Source: UBA7803 sp040219935
GTDB lineage: Bacteria; Pseudomonadota; Gammaproteobacteria; Pseudomonadales; Azotimanducaceae
Direction of reading: 5' to 3'
NCBI GenBank assembly: GCA_040219935.1
Contig: JAVJUA010000048.1
Location: 1-64,000 of the forward strand
DNA length: 64,000 nucleotides
Shown here: in pieces, positions 16,532 through 26,005 of the stretch
Numbering within the stretch: the stretch's first letter is position 1
Layout of the letters: every line of letters starts with the position of its first letter
Program-made: the position numbers and the translations under genes
Notes under the pieces: generated by a model
Database searches by the model: none
What the model was told of the DNA's origin: nothing
Seen by the model: the letters and a program-made list of their open reading frames with translations, nothing else

Positions 16532-18271
16532 TCAGGTGCGCTCGGCGAGGTCGCGCATGGCCTGGTCGGTGGTGAAGAACACGCTGCCGGTGAGGCGCAT
16601 GATGAAGTCGGTGGCCTCGAACTGCTCCATCACCGGGCCCTTAACCTCCGACAGGTGCAGCTTGATGCCCATGGCCTCGAGGTTCTGGTTGATGCGGTAG
16701 AAGAGCTCCAGGCCGCTGACGTCGATCATGTTCACGGCGCTCATCACCAGCAGCAGGTGCTTGGTGCCGGGCCGGCGCTGGACGATCTTCAGCAGCTTGT
16801 TCTCCACCTGGTTGGCGTTGGCGAAGTAGACGTTCTCGTCGATGCGGATGGCGGCCACATGGGAGAAGGTCTCGACGTCGTAGCGCCGTGCCGAGCGGAA
16901 GTGTTCGGTGTTGGGGATGCGCCCGACGATGGCCACGTGCGGGCGGCTCGAGGTGCGCACGAAGAAGGCGATGGACAGGGCCACGCCGGTCAGCAGCCCG
17001 GTCTCGACGCCGAAGGCGAGCACCGTGATCAGGGTGGCCAGCTCGGTGATGCTGTCCTCGCGGTGAATGCGCCAGTGCCGGCGCAGGCTCTGCACGTCCA
17101 TGATGCCGAGCACCGAGATGACGACGATGGCGGCCAGCGCGGCGTGCGGCAGCGGCGCGAACAGCGGCGTCAGAAACATCAGCGTGACGATGATCACCAC
17201 CATGCACACCAGCGCCGCCACCTGGGAGCGGGCGCCGGTCTGGTAGCCGAGAATCGATCGCGAAAAGCTGCCTGCCACCGGGTAGGCGCCGGTGAAGGCG
17301 GCGCCGATGTTGGATGCGCCCAGCGCGATCAGCTCCTGGTGCGCGTTCACGCGCGTGCGTTCCCGGGTGGCCAGAGTGGTGCCGATGGAGTAGCTCTCCA
17401 CGTATGCCACCACGGCAATCATGGCCGAAGACGGCGCCACGTCGAGCCACATCTGCCAGTGGAACGGCGGCAGCGTGAACTCCGGCAGGCCCGAGGGCAG
17501 CGCTCCCACCACGGCGATGCCGAACTCGCCGTCGAGATTCCACAGCCAGACCGCCGTCACCGCCACGATGGTGACCAGAATCGGTCCGGTGCGGCTCACC
17601 GGATGCTCGTCGGTCACGTCCCGCTGAAAGACGCGCCAGACTCGCACGCCGTAGCGGGGCACCAGCCAGAGGAGCCCGAGGCAGACGGCGGCCACGCCCA
17701 GGGCCACCGGATTGAACTGGTCCATGCGGCCGGCCAGGCTCAGCACCTGCTGGAACGGTTCGGTGGCGCCGCCGCCGCCGATGCCGGTAATCGCCGGGAG
17801 CTGGCTGATGATGATGAGGATGGCGGCGGCATTGACGAAGCCCGTGATCACCGGATGACTCAGCAGGTTTACCAGGCCGCCCATCTGCGACAGCCGCAGC
17901 AGCCACAGGAAGATGCCCGACTGCAGGCAGAGCACGGTCGATATGGCGAGAAAGCTCATGTCGTACTTCGGCGCGTACTGACCGATGGCGGCCGCCACCA
18001 TCAGCGCGCTCACCGCCACCGGCCCCACCACCAGGTGCCGCGACGAGCCGAGCACGGCGTAGACGACCATGGGCACCAGGCTCGCGTACAGGCCGGCCTG
18101 GGCGGGCAGACCCGCCAGGAAGGCATAGGCGATGGCCTGGGGCACGGTCACCACGCCGACCACCAGCCCGGCTACGAGATCGTGGCCGAAGTCTTCGCGG
18201 CGGTAGCGCCGGAGCGTGCCCACCAGCGGTACGTAGCTCTGCCAGTTGTTGACCCGGAGTTGCAGCGCCAA
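16532..18271 (-). CDS. SulP family anion transporter with STAS domain
   Basis: An inner-membrane anion transporter of the SLC26/SulP family. The N-terminal membrane domain includes GLVVGVVTVPQAIAYAFLAG and LYASLVPM, and about 10-12 hydrophobic segments follow. A C-terminal cytoplasmic STAS domain ends the protein (VMSAVNMIDVSGLELFYRIN onward). Sulfate, bicarbonate or dicarboxylates are possible substrates. The start is uncertain. The family N-terminus begins near a TTG at 18271 (579 residues). The nearest in-frame ATG at 18367 would add 32 residues and overlap the divergent dehydrogenase start. I give the shorter form. Confidence 0.85.
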   Translation of the reverse strand: MALQLRVNNWQSYVPLVGTLRRYRREDFGHDLVAGLVVGVVTVPQAIAYAFLAGLPAQAGLYASLVPMVVYAVLGSSRHLVVGPVAVSALMVAAAIGQYAPKYDMSFLAISTVLCLQSGIFLWLLRLSQMGGLVNLLSHPVITGFVNAAAILIIISQLPAITGIGGGGATEPFQQVLSLAGRMDQFNPVALGVAAVCLGLLWLVPRYGVRVWRVFQRDVTDEHPVSRTGPILVTIVAVTAVWLWNLDGEFGIAVVGALPSGLPEFTLPPFHWQMWLDVAPSSAMIAVVAYVESYSIGTTLATRERTRVNAHQELIALGASNIGAAFTGAYPVAGSFSRSILGYQTGARSQVAALVCMVVIIVTLMFLTPLFAPLPHAALAAIVVISVLGIMDVQSLRRHWRIHREDSITELATLITVLAFGVETGLLTGVALSIAFFVRTSSRPHVAIVGRIPNTEHFRSARRYDVETFSHVAAIRIDENVYFANANQVENKLLKIVQRRPGTKHLLLVMSAVNMIDVSGLELFYRINQNLEAMGIKLHLSEVKGPVMEQFEATDFIMRLTGSVFFTTDQAMRDLAERT

Positions 18272-18365
18272 GGTGGATGATTCGCTCGTGCAGGTGAGGC
18301 ATTCTAACCACGAATCCGCGACGCATCCGGGAAGCTGCGTCAACAATTGGAAAGGAATGCGCGTC

Positions 18366-19472
18366 ATGCAGACACGAGCCGCCGTCGCTGAAGCCCCGGG
18401 CAAGCCGCTGCGCGTCGAAACCGTCGACCTCGAAGGCCCCCGCGCCGGCGAGGTGCTGGTGGAGATCAAGGCCACCGGGCTCTGCCACACCGATGCCTAC
18501 ACCCTCTCGGGCTCCGACCCCGAGGGTCTGTTTCCCGCCATCCTCGGTCATGAGGGCGCCGGCGTGGTGGTGGAGGTGGGCCCCGGGGTCACCAGCCTGG
18601 CCGTGGGCGATCACGTGATTCCCCTGTACACGCCGGAGTGCCGGCAGTGCAAGTTCTGCCTGTCCGGCAAGACCAACCTGTGCGGCGCCATTCGCGAGAC
18701 CCAGGGCAGGGGGCTGATGCCCGACGGCACCAGCCGGTTCTCGCTGAACGGCGAGCGGCTCCACCACTACATGGGCACCTCCACGTTCGCGAACCACACC
18801 GTCGTCCCGGAGATCGCGCTGGCGAAGATCCGCCGCGACGCGCCTTTCGACAAGGTCTGCTACATCGGCTGCGGCGTCACCACCGGTCTCGGCGCGGTGC
18901 TGAACACGGCGAAGGTGGAGCCGGGTGCGTGCGTGGCCGTGTTCGGCCTGGGCGGCATCGGCCTCAACGTGGTGCAGGGGGCGCGCATGGCGGGCGCTCA
19001 TCGCATCATCGGCGTCGACACCAACCCGTCCAAGCGGGCGCTGGCCGAGACGTTCGGCATGACCGACTTCGTCAACCCGAAGGAGGTGGGCGACGTGGTG
19101 GCCGCCATCGTCGAGATGACGGGCGGCGGCGTCGACTACTCGTTCGAGTGCATCGGCAACGTCCAGGTCATGCGCCAGGCGCTGGAGAGCTGCCACAAGG
19201 GTTGGGGCGAAAGCATCATCATCGGCGTCGCCGGGGCCGGTCAGGAAATCAGCACCCGGCCGTTCCAGCTCGTCACCGGCCGGGTCTGGCGGGGCACCGC
19301 CTTCGGTGGCGCCAAGGGCCGCACCGACGTGCCGAGGATCGTCGACTGGTACATGGAGGGGCGCATCAACATCGACGACCTGATCACCCACACATTGACC
19401 CTGGACGCCATCAACGATGGCTTCGACCTGATGCATCGCGGCGAGAGCATCCGCTCCGTGGTGGTCTACTGA
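18366..19472 (+). CDS. frmA: S-(hydroxymethyl)glutathione dehydrogenase / class III ADH
   Basis: A 368-residue zinc alcohol dehydrogenase. Residues resembling FrmA include the N-terminal RAAVAEAPGKPL, the catalytic zinc site GLCHTDAYTLSG and GHEGAG, the structural zinc lobe with four cysteines (CRQCKFCLSGKTNLC), and the NAD-binding GLGGIGLNVVQGA. It oxidises the adduct of formaldehyde and glutathione and also reduces S-nitrosoglutathione. The ATG at 18366 is preferred over an ATG nine bases earlier because AAAGGA is then correctly spaced. No S-formylglutathione hydrolase follows; an amidohydrolase gene begins in the stop codon instead. Confidence 0.92.
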   Translation: MQTRAAVAEAPGKPLRVETVDLEGPRAGEVLVEIKATGLCHTDAYTLSGSDPEGLFPAILGHEGAGVVVEVGPGVTSLAVGDHVIPLYTPECRQCKFCLSGKTNLCGAIRETQGRGLMPDGTSRFSLNGERLHHYMGTSTFANHTVVPEIALAKIRRDAPFDKVCYIGCGVTTGLGAVLNTAKVEPGACVAVFGLGGIGLNVVQGARMAGAHRIIGVDTNPSKRALAETFGMTDFVNPKEVGDVVAAIVEMTGGGVDYSFECIGNVQVMRQALESCHKGWGESIIIGVAGAGQEISTRPFQLVTGRVWRGTAFGGAKGRTDVPRIVDWYMEGRINIDDLITHTLTLDAINDGFDLMHRGESIRSVVVY

Positions 19473-20467
19473 TGGGCGGCCAGGAATGGCTCGACCAGGT
19501 GCGCGAGGAGATCGTCGAGCCCGATCTGCCCATCTGCGACCCGCACCATCACCTCTGGGACCGCCCGGACAACCGCTATGGGCTGGACGAGCTGCTGGCG
19601 GACATCCAGAGCGGCCACAACGTCGTGAGCACGGTGTTCGTGGAGTGCGCGGCCATGTATCGGGCCGACGGGCCCGAGGCGTTGAAGCCCGTGGGCGAGA
19701 CCGAGTTCGTCAACGGCATCGCCGCCATCTGCGCCAGCGGCCGCTACGGCGAGCTGCGGGCCTGCGCCGGCATCATCGGCTTCGCCGATCTGCTGCTGGG
19801 CGAGGCGGTGGGCGAGGTGCTCGACCTGCACATGGCGCGCAGCGACCGGTTCCGCGGCATCCGCCACGCGGCGGGCTGGGACGCCGACGAGCGCGTGCGC
19901 AACTCCCACACCAACCCGCCCCGGGGCCTGCTCGGCATGCGCGAGTTTCGCGCCGGCACGCGGGCGCTGGCGGACCGCGGCCTGGTGTTCGAGGCCTGGA
20001 TGTACCACCACCAGATTCATGAGCTCACGGACCTGGCCCGGGCGTTTCCGGACATGACCATCGTCTTCGATCACTTCGGCGGGCCGCTGGGCGTCGGCCC
20101 CTACGAAGGCCGGCGCGAGGAGATCTTCGAGGCCTGGCGTCGTGACGTCGCCGAGCTGGCGCGCTGCCCCAACGTGCATGCCAAGCTCGGCGGGCTGGTC
20201 ATGCCCATCAACGGCTTCGGCTTTCACAAGCGCGAGCGCCCGGCCACCTCCGACGAGCTCGTCGAGGCCACCGGCCCTTACTACCGCCATGCCATCGACT
20301 GCTTCGGCCCGGAGCGCTGCATGTTCGAGAGCAACTTTCCCGTGGACAAGCAGAGCTGCTCGTACCACGTGCTCTGGAACGCCTTCAAGAAGCTGGTGTC
20401 GGATGCTTCGAGCGATGAGAAGCGGATGCTGTTCCATGACACCGCCTGCTGCGCTTATCGCATCTGA
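19472..20467 (+). CDS. Amidohydrolase family 2 (TIM-barrel) protein
   Basis: A 331-residue metal-dependent hydrolase or decarboxylase. The metal-binding motif CDPHHHLWD is at about residues 21-29. Later segments MYHHQIHELTDLA, IVFDHFGGPLG and FESNFPVDK match the amidohydrolase-2 barrel. Relatives act on lactones or aromatic ring-cleavage products; the substrate here is unknown. Its ATG overlaps the dehydrogenase stop by one base (TGATG), so it is translationally coupled to frmA. It is one of two amidohydrolase-2 genes in the window. Confidence 0.86.
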   Translation: MGGQEWLDQVREEIVEPDLPICDPHHHLWDRPDNRYGLDELLADIQSGHNVVSTVFVECAAMYRADGPEALKPVGETEFVNGIAAICASGRYGELRACAGIIGFADLLLGEAVGEVLDLHMARSDRFRGIRHAAGWDADERVRNSHTNPPRGLLGMREFRAGTRALADRGLVFEAWMYHHQIHELTDLARAFPDMTIVFDHFGGPLGVGPYEGRREEIFEAWRRDVAELARCPNVHAKLGGLVMPINGFGFHKRERPATSDELVEATGPYYRHAIDCFGPERCMFESNFPVDKQSCSYHVLWNAFKKLVSDASSDEKRMLFHDTACCAYRI

Positions 20468-20493
20468 GAGTTTTCGGCCATGAGGAGGAAGAT

Positions 20494-20949
20494 TTGATCA
20501 TCACGCTGCGTCACACTGCCATTGCTCTGCTGCTGCTCAGCGGCGGCGCCTGGGCCTCCGAGAGCGGGCTGCCGGTATCTCCGGCGCCCGAGAATGCCCG
20601 CGTCTACTTCATCAGCCCCCAGGACGGCGACGTGGTCGATTCGACCTTCACTGTGGTGTTCGGGCTAGCGGGCATGGGCGTGGCGCCGGCCGGAGTCGAG
20701 CAGAAGCACACCGGCCACCATCACCTGCTGATCGACGTCGATGCCGACAGCGTCGACCGGCGCATGCCGCTGCCCATGACCGACAATATCCGCCACTTCG
20801 GCGGCGGTCAGACCCAGACCGAGGTGACCCTGCCGCCGGGCGAACACACGCTGCAGCTGGTGCTGGGTGATCACCTGCACATTCCCCACGACCCGCCGGT
20901 GACCTCCGAGATCATCACCATCACGGTGCGCGGCGGCGACGCCATGTAG
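20494..20949 (+). CDS. Exported DUF4399 domain protein
   Basis: A 151-residue protein with an N-terminal signal peptide (about residues 1-22, ending GGAWASE). A DUF4399 domain follows, with the family's NARVYFISPQDGDVV start and the HTGHHHLLIDV and HLHIPHDPPV segments. It is probably periplasmic; no function is known for the family, though the conserved histidines suggest metal binding. The TTG start at 20494 is supported by a strong GAGGAGGAA site. It follows the amidohydrolase by 26 bases in the same direction and may be co-transcribed. Confidence 0.85.
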   Translation: MIITLRHTAIALLLLSGGAWASESGLPVSPAPENARVYFISPQDGDVVDSTFTVVFGLAGMGVAPAGVEQKHTGHHHLLIDVDADSVDRRMPLPMTDNIRHFGGGQTQTEVTLPPGEHTLQLVLGDHLHIPHDPPVTSEIITITVRGGDAM

Positions 20950-20967
20950 CGGCCGCCGGCGCCGGGC

Positions 20968-21813
20968 TCAGCGATAGAAAGCGGGCGCCTTGCGCAACGT
21001 GTCGGCGAGCGCCTTGTCGTGCTCGATCCACAGCGTGGCGCCTTCCGCTTCCAGCAGCGCCTCGATCCGGGTCATGGACGCCAGGGTCTGATCGGCGTCG
21101 CTGTTGAACACCGGCACCCGGCGCAGGGCCCGGCTCTCGCGGAAGTGATACAGATCGCCGGACAGCAGCACCGGCCCCGTCTCCTCAAGATCGAGCAGTA
21201 GGGTCTGGTGCCCGGGGGTGTGGCCGGGCGCGCTGATCAGGCGCACGCGGCCGTCACCGAACACGTCGTGGTCGCCATTCAGCAGCACCCGTGGTGACTC
21301 CTTGAGCGCCGCGTACAGCGGCATGGGAAACAGCCTCGGGTCCGGGTCGTCGAAGCCGGCCTCGAAGTCGGGCGCCTGGATGAGCAGGGTGCTGGCGGCG
21401 AACAGGTTGGCGCTGCCTACGTGGTCGAAGTGCAGGTGCGAGAACGCCACCAGCTCGACGTCTGCGGGCGCCAGGCCCAGGTCGGCGAGCTGGTCTTCCA
21501 GCGACCGCGCGTAGGCCAGGCGCATGCCCGGCTCCGGCTCGACCTCCCCCTGGCCGGCGATGTCCGGGGGCAGGCCCGCGTCGAACAGCAGCCGGCGAAC
21601 GTCGTCACCGCTGCCGTGCTCGATCAGGTAGCAGGGCACGAACAGCTCCCGAACGGGCGTCTCCTGGTTGCTGAGCCCGAAGCTGGCGACGTCATCGAAG
21701 CGGATGGCGCCGCAGTCGAACACGTAGAGCTTGAGTGCTTCCGGCGTTTCGGCGCCGGCTGCGGCGCCGGCAAGCAGCAGCGGGAACAGCCAGGCGATGG
21801 CACGGTGCGGCAC
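20968..21813 (-). CDS. Exported metallo-beta-lactamase fold hydrolase
   Basis: A 281-residue protein with a signal peptide (about 1-20, LFPLLLAGAAAGA). The MBL zinc motif is FSHLHFDHVG, with further metal ligands in SAPGHTPGHQ and LSGDLYHF. The layout resembles AHL lactonase or N-acyl-lactone type MBL proteins, but many MBL families share it and the substrate is unknown. The GTG start at 21813 is chosen because GGAGGG lies just upstream; the longer frame upstream has no domain. It is divergent from the PaaX-like regulator. Confidence 0.84.
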   Translation of the reverse strand: MPHRAIAWLFPLLLAGAAAGAETPEALKLYVFDCGAIRFDDVASFGLSNQETPVRELFVPCYLIEHGSGDDVRRLLFDAGLPPDIAGQGEVEPEPGMRLAYARSLEDQLADLGLAPADVELVAFSHLHFDHVGSANLFAASTLLIQAPDFEAGFDDPDPRLFPMPLYAALKESPRVLLNGDHDVFGDGRVRLISAPGHTPGHQTLLLDLEETGPVLLSGDLYHFRESRALRRVPVFNSDADQTLASMTRIEALLEAEGATLWIEHDKALADTLRKAPAFYR

Positions 21814-21960
21814 GACGATTCCCTCCGGTGGTAGCGTGGTGCGAACAGTTAACCGCAATCGCGGCACCAGCGCGACAAGCATCTGGACATTACTGGATAT
21901 TGATCCGGCGTCCAAACCGTGAAATATTACGGCCTTCTTCGATGAAGCGGATCTACTGTA

Positions 21961-22773
21961 ATGACGCGCGAGCGGGCCAGGCCCAGCGACATCGTCCTCG
22001 ACATGCTGCACAGCGCCCGGGGCCGGCAGCGCTCGGCGGTGTCGCTGATCGACGCCGGGGCACTGTTCGGATTCAACGAAAACACCATCCGGGTGACCCT
22101 GTCGCGGCTCCTGGCGCGCGGCATCCTGGAGTCACCGGCCCGCGGCGTCTATCGCCTCAGCCGCCAGACCGACGCGCTGAACGACTTCGTCGAGCGCTGG
22201 CGGCTCGGCGAGGCCCGGGTGCGGCCCTGGCAGCGGGGACGGTGGCTGTTCGCCCACCCGCTGGGTGCCACCGCGGTGAATCAATGGGTGCTGGATGCGC
22301 TGGGCTTCCGCGAGGTGCGCACCGGGCTGCTGGCGCGGCCGGACAACCTGGCGCTGTCGCTTAAGGAGCTGCGTGCGCTGGCCGCCGGCCTCGGCCTCGA
22401 GCCGAGCGTGCTGCTGGTGGCTGGCGAGCCGGAGGGTGAGGCGGTGCCCGCAGGCTGGGTCAAGGCCTGGCACCCGAACCAGCTCAACGACGACTACCTC
22501 CAGGCCATGCAGCGGCTGGAGGCCAGCGCCGCCCGGCTGCCGTCGCTGCCCGCTGACGAAGCCCGCCTCGAATGCTTCACCCTGGGCGGCGAGGTGGTCC
22601 ACCGGTTGGCGAAGGATCCGCTGCTGCCCGCCGAGCTGGTGGACACTGCGGCGCGGGAGTCGCTGTGGCGCGCCATGCTGAGCTATGACGTGCAGGGAAA
22701 GGAAATCTGGGCCGAGGGCCGGCAGCCGCGGCTGCAGCACATGCCCCGCCCGCAGTTGAACCTGGCCTCGTGA
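21961..22773 (+). CDS. PaaX-family transcriptional regulator
   Basis: A 270-residue regulator. A winged-helix N-terminus (SLIDAGALFGFNENTIRVTL to ARGVYRLS, about 26-66) is followed by the PaaX central and C-terminal domains. PaaX represses phenylacetyl-CoA catabolic genes by binding aryl-CoA; this member's ligand is unknown, and no paa operon is present in the window. It is divergent from the MBL gene and followed after 19 bases by a desaturase gene, which it may control (inference). Confidence 0.85.
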   Translation: MTRERARPSDIVLDMLHSARGRQRSAVSLIDAGALFGFNENTIRVTLSRLLARGILESPARGVYRLSRQTDALNDFVERWRLGEARVRPWQRGRWLFAHPLGATAVNQWVLDALGFREVRTGLLARPDNLALSLKELRALAAGLGLEPSVLLVAGEPEGEAVPAGWVKAWHPNQLNDDYLQAMQRLEASAARLPSLPADEARLECFTLGGEVVHRLAKDPLLPAELVDTAARESLWRAMLSYDVQGKEIWAEGRQPRLQHMPRPQLNLAS

Positions 22774-22792
22774 GCCGGAACAGGAGTCGCTC

Positions 22793-23710
22793 ATGAACAT
22801 CAAGGACGTGCTGACCTCGGAAGAGCTGGCCGCCATCGGCGAGCGCAGCGATTGGCGGGCGTGGTGGCTGGTGCTGTGCAACTACGCCATCGTCATCGCT
22901 ACGTTCGCGGTCATGGCCGTGTGGCCGAACCCGCTCACCATTCTGCTCGGCATCGTCGTGCTCGGCGGCCGCCAGCTCGGCTTCGGCGTGCTGGTGCACG
23001 AGTGCGGACACGGCACGCTGTTCCGCAGCCGGCGCCTCAACGACTTCGTCGGCGAGTGGCTGGCGGCGGCCCCCACCTTCAACAACATGAAGGCCTACAT
23101 CCGCGGCCATCTGCATCATCACCGCCTGGCCGGCACCGATCAGGACCCGGACCTGCCCAACTACCAGGACTATCCGATCAGCCACGAGCGGCTGCGCCGC
23201 AAGCTGTGGCGCGACCTCACCGGCCAGACCGGCTGGAAGCAGGTGCAGGGCATCGTCAGGGGCCTGCTGCATCTCAACCAGCAGAAGCCGGAGCAGCGCC
23301 TGGCGCTGATCCGCGGCCTGGTGGCCAACGCGCTGCTGCTGGGGGTGCTCACCGCCGTGGGCCAGCCTTGGCTGTACCTGACCTGGATGGTGGCCTTCCT
23401 CACCACCAACCGCCTGGTGAGCCGCATCCGTCAGGTGGCCGAGCACGGCGCGGTGCCGGACCTGACGAACCTCGACCCGCGGCAGAACACCCGCACCGTG
23501 ATCGCCAACCCGCTTGAGCGGCTGGTGCTCTGCCCTCTGGGCGTCAATTACCACCTCGAGCATCACATGCTGGCATCGGTGCCGATCTACCACCTGCCGA
23601 AGATGCATCGGCTGCTGCGCAGCAAGGGCTTGTACGAGGAGGTTCGTGTTCCGCGCGGCTACCTGGCGCTGCTGCGCGACGTCACGGTGCCGGCGGGCGC
23701 ACCGGCATGA
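22793..23710 (+). CDS. Membrane fatty acid desaturase
   Basis: A 305-residue integral-membrane di-iron desaturase. The three histidine boxes are present: HECGH (about 67-71), HLHHH (about 105-109) and HLEHH late in the protein (about 259-263). Hydrophobic segments lie at about 26-65 and 183-205. It introduces double bonds or hydroxyls in fatty acyl chains or related lipids. AGGAG precedes the ATG. It lies between the PaaX-like regulator and a sulfotransferase gene, all on the plus strand. Confidence 0.88.
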   Translation: MNIKDVLTSEELAAIGERSDWRAWWLVLCNYAIVIATFAVMAVWPNPLTILLGIVVLGGRQLGFGVLVHECGHGTLFRSRRLNDFVGEWLAAAPTFNNMKAYIRGHLHHHRLAGTDQDPDLPNYQDYPISHERLRRKLWRDLTGQTGWKQVQGIVRGLLHLNQQKPEQRLALIRGLVANALLLGVLTAVGQPWLYLTWMVAFLTTNRLVSRIRQVAEHGAVPDLTNLDPRQNTRTVIANPLERLVLCPLGVNYHLEHHMLASVPIYHLPKMHRLLRSKGLYEEVRVPRGYLALLRDVTVPAGAPA

Positions 23711-23774
23711 GCGGTGGCCACAATCCGGACGCCGGGACGCTCTGCGAGCCCGCAAACCCTGAAGGACATCGGCC

Positions 23775-24407
23775 ATGACCATCGACGTGATCGGCGCCGG
23801 CTTCGGCCGCACCGGAACCCTGTCGCTGAAGCTGGCGCTCGAGCAGCTCGGCTATGACAAGTGCTACCACATGATGGAGATCTTCGGGCATCCGGAGCAC
23901 GTCGGCGTGTGGCATGGCGCCGCACGCGGCGAGCCGGTGGACTGGGACGCCCTTTACCAGGGCTACCGGGCGACGGTGGACTGGCCGGCGTGCAGCTTCT
24001 GGGCCGAGCAGGTCGAACACTATCCGCAGGCCAAGGTCGTGCTCACCGAACGTGACCCGCAGCGCTGGCACGACAGCGTGATGAGCACCATCTATCCCGC
24101 CAGCCTGGCGCAGCGTGCGTCCGACGACCCGGGTGCCCGGGCCTGGGCGGACATGGTGTTCGATCTGGTCTGGGACGGCACCTTCGGCGGCCGCGTCGAC
24201 GACCGCGATCACGCGATCGGCGTGTACCTGGCGCACAACGAGCGGGTGAAGCACGAAGTGCCCGCGGCGCGGCTGCTGGTGTTCGACGTGGCGTCCGGCT
24301 GGGCGCCGCTGTGCGAGTTCCTCGGTCGGCCGGTGCCGGATGCGCCGTTTCCCAGGGTCAACTCGACCCAGGAGTTTCAGGACCGGGCGGCGCCCCGGGA
24401 GTCTTGA
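23775..24407 (+). CDS. Sulfotransferase family protein
   Basis: A 210-residue P-loop sulfotransferase of the type found in bacteria and nematodes. The PAPS-binding loop GAGFGRTGTLSLKLALEQLG is at about residues 7-26. A second motif, VVLTERDPQRWHDSV, carries the 3'-phosphate-binding Arg/Ser. The acceptor is unknown. The last 50 bases overlap the convergent end of the sigma factor gene. It follows the desaturase by 64 bases. Confidence 0.85.
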   Translation: MTIDVIGAGFGRTGTLSLKLALEQLGYDKCYHMMEIFGHPEHVGVWHGAARGEPVDWDALYQGYRATVDWPACSFWAEQVEHYPQAKVVLTERDPQRWHDSVMSTIYPASLAQRASDDPGARAWADMVFDLVWDGTFGGRVDDRDHAIGVYLAHNERVKHEVPAARLLVFDVASGWAPLCEFLGRPVPDAPFPRVNSTQEFQDRAAPRES

Positions 24408-25659
24408 GCCGATCCATCCGGCCGCGGATGAATGCCACCTCGGCACCATTGCCGGCGAGTTCCAGCGCGCGCCGGTAGGCGTCCGCTGCCTCGTCACGGC
24501 GGTCGAGCCGGGCGAGCAGTGCCCCCCGCGCCACGTGGTAGGGATGGTGCCCGGCGAGGGCGGGAATGTCCCGCAACCGGTCCAACTCGGCCAGCCCGGC
24601 GGCGGCCCCGGAGGCCATGGCCACGGCGACCGCGCGGTTCAGGCGCACCACGGCCGTGTCTTCGACGCGCCGCAGCGCGTCGTACAGCGCGACGATCTCT
24701 GCCCAGTCGGTGTCCTCCGGTCGCCGGGCGCGACCGTGCAGCGCGGCGATCGCGGCCTGAATCTGATACGGCCCCGGCGCTTGTTTGAGCGCCAGGGCCT
24801 TGTCCAGGAGCGCGCAGCCTTCGGCGATCAGGTCGCGCCGCCACAGCGACCGGTCCTGATCCTCCAGAAGCACCAGCTCCCCGGCGCCGTCGGTGCGGGC
24901 CGGGGTCCGGGCGTGATGCAGCAGCATCAGCGCCAGCAGGCCGGCCGACTCGGCCTGACCCCGCAGCAGCCGGTTGAGGCGCCGGCCCATCCCGATGGCC
25001 AGCTCGCAGAGCTCGGGCCGCAGCAGCGCCGCACCCCGGGTGGCGGTGTGGCCTTCGGTGAAGATCAGGTAGATCACCCGCAGCACGTCGCCGAGTCGGC
25101 CGGGCAGCGCCGCCGCGTCCGGCACCCGCCAGTCGATGCCGGCCTCGCGAATGCGCCGCTTGGCACGTACCAGCCGCTGCTCCATGGTCCGCGGCGGCGT
25201 CAGGAAGGCGCGCCCCACTTCCTCCACGGTCAGCCCGGCCACCGCCTGCAGGGTCAGCGCCGCCCGGGCCTCGGGGCGCAGCACGGGATGGCAGCAGGTG
25301 AACAGCAGCCGCAGCAGGTCGTCGTCGAAGTGCAGGCGCCCGGCGGCTTCGAGGGGGTCTTCGTCCGGGGTCGCTTCCAAGTCCGGGTTGGAGACTGACG
25401 GCAGCAGGCGCTGCTGCACGGCCCGATGCCGCAGCCCGTCGAGCACCCGTCGCTCCGCCACCCGGAACAGCCACGCGCCCGGATGATCCGGCACGCCGTC
25501 GCGCGGCCAGACCTCCCAGGCGCGCAGCAGGGCATCCTGCAGCGCGTCCTCGGCCAGGTCGAAGTCGCGGAAGGCGCCGATCAGGCGGGCCCGCACCGCG
25601 GGGCCCTCGGCCCGCAGCAGCAGCGCCGTGCGCGCTGCCGGGTCGTCGTGGTCAGCCAT
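24358..25659 (-). CDS. ECF-type sigma factor with C-terminal extension (ECF42-like)
   Basis: A 433-residue sigma-70 family protein, far longer than a classical ECF factor. Region 2 is visible early (DFDLAEDALQDALLRAWEVW, then GAWLFRVAERRVLDGLRHR). Region 4 is at about 135-180 (LTVEEVGRAFLTPPRTMEQR). About 250 residues of helical, TPR-like extension follow (ending with AADAYRRALELAGNG). This architecture and the overlapping DGPF partner gene match the ECF42 group. It ends 50 bases inside the convergent sulfotransferase gene. No anti-sigma factor is present, as is usual for that group. Confidence 0.9.
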   Translation of the reverse strand: MADHDDPAARTALLLRAEGPAVRARLIGAFRDFDLAEDALQDALLRAWEVWPRDGVPDHPGAWLFRVAERRVLDGLRHRAVQQRLLPSVSNPDLEATPDEDPLEAAGRLHFDDDLLRLLFTCCHPVLRPEARAALTLQAVAGLTVEEVGRAFLTPPRTMEQRLVRAKRRIREAGIDWRVPDAAALPGRLGDVLRVIYLIFTEGHTATRGAALLRPELCELAIGMGRRLNRLLRGQAESAGLLALMLLHHARTPARTDGAGELVLLEDQDRSLWRRDLIAEGCALLDKALALKQAPGPYQIQAAIAALHGRARRPEDTDWAEIVALYDALRRVEDTAVVRLNRAVAVAMASGAAAGLAELDRLRDIPALAGHHPYHVARGALLARLDRRDEAADAYRRALELAGNGAEVAFIRGRMDRLKTPGAPPGPETPGSS

Positions 25660-26005
25660 TCATGTCCATGACCGCGCGCACCTCGATGGCGCCATCCCGG
25701 GCGGCCGGTATCCGCGCCGCCAGGCTGCAGGCCTGCTCCAGGGTTTCGCAGTCGACGATGTAGTAGCCGCCGAGCTGCTCGCGGGTCTCGGCGAACGGGC
25801 CGTCGGTGCTGACGGCCTGGCCGTTGCGCAGGCGAATGGTCATGGCCGTCTCCGACGGCAGCAGCGGGTCGCCGGCCACCAGCACGCCCTGGCGGCGCAC
25901 GTCGTCGGTGAAGGCCACGTACTCCGCCATCACGGCCTCGCGCTCGGCGTCCGTCTGCGCGGCGCTGATGGCTTCGTTTTCCCAGATCAACAGCATGTAT
26001 CGCAT
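25652..26005 (-). CDS. DGPF/YCII-domain protein, ECF42 partner
   Basis: A 117-residue YCII-related protein with the diagnostic STDGPFAETREQLGGYYIVD segment (about 63-82). DGPF proteins are encoded beside ECF42 sigma factors in many bacteria and are thought to be part of that signalling module, though how is unclear. The ATG at 26005 has AGGAGA upstream; longer in-frame extensions lack the family N-terminus MRYMLLIWE. It overlaps the sigma-factor start by 8 bases. Confidence 0.88.
   Translation of the reverse strand: MRYMLLIWENEAISAAQTDAEREAVMAEYVAFTDDVRRQGVLVAGDPLLPSETAMTIRLRNGQAVSTDGPFAETREQLGGYYIVDCETLEQACSLAARIPAARDGAIEVRAVMDMNG

Noticed and set aside
16641..19436. A 931-codon minus-strand frame across the SulP and ADH genes
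   Set aside because: It is antisense or out of frame to two well-supported genes and has no domain. Such long frames are common in high-GC DNA.
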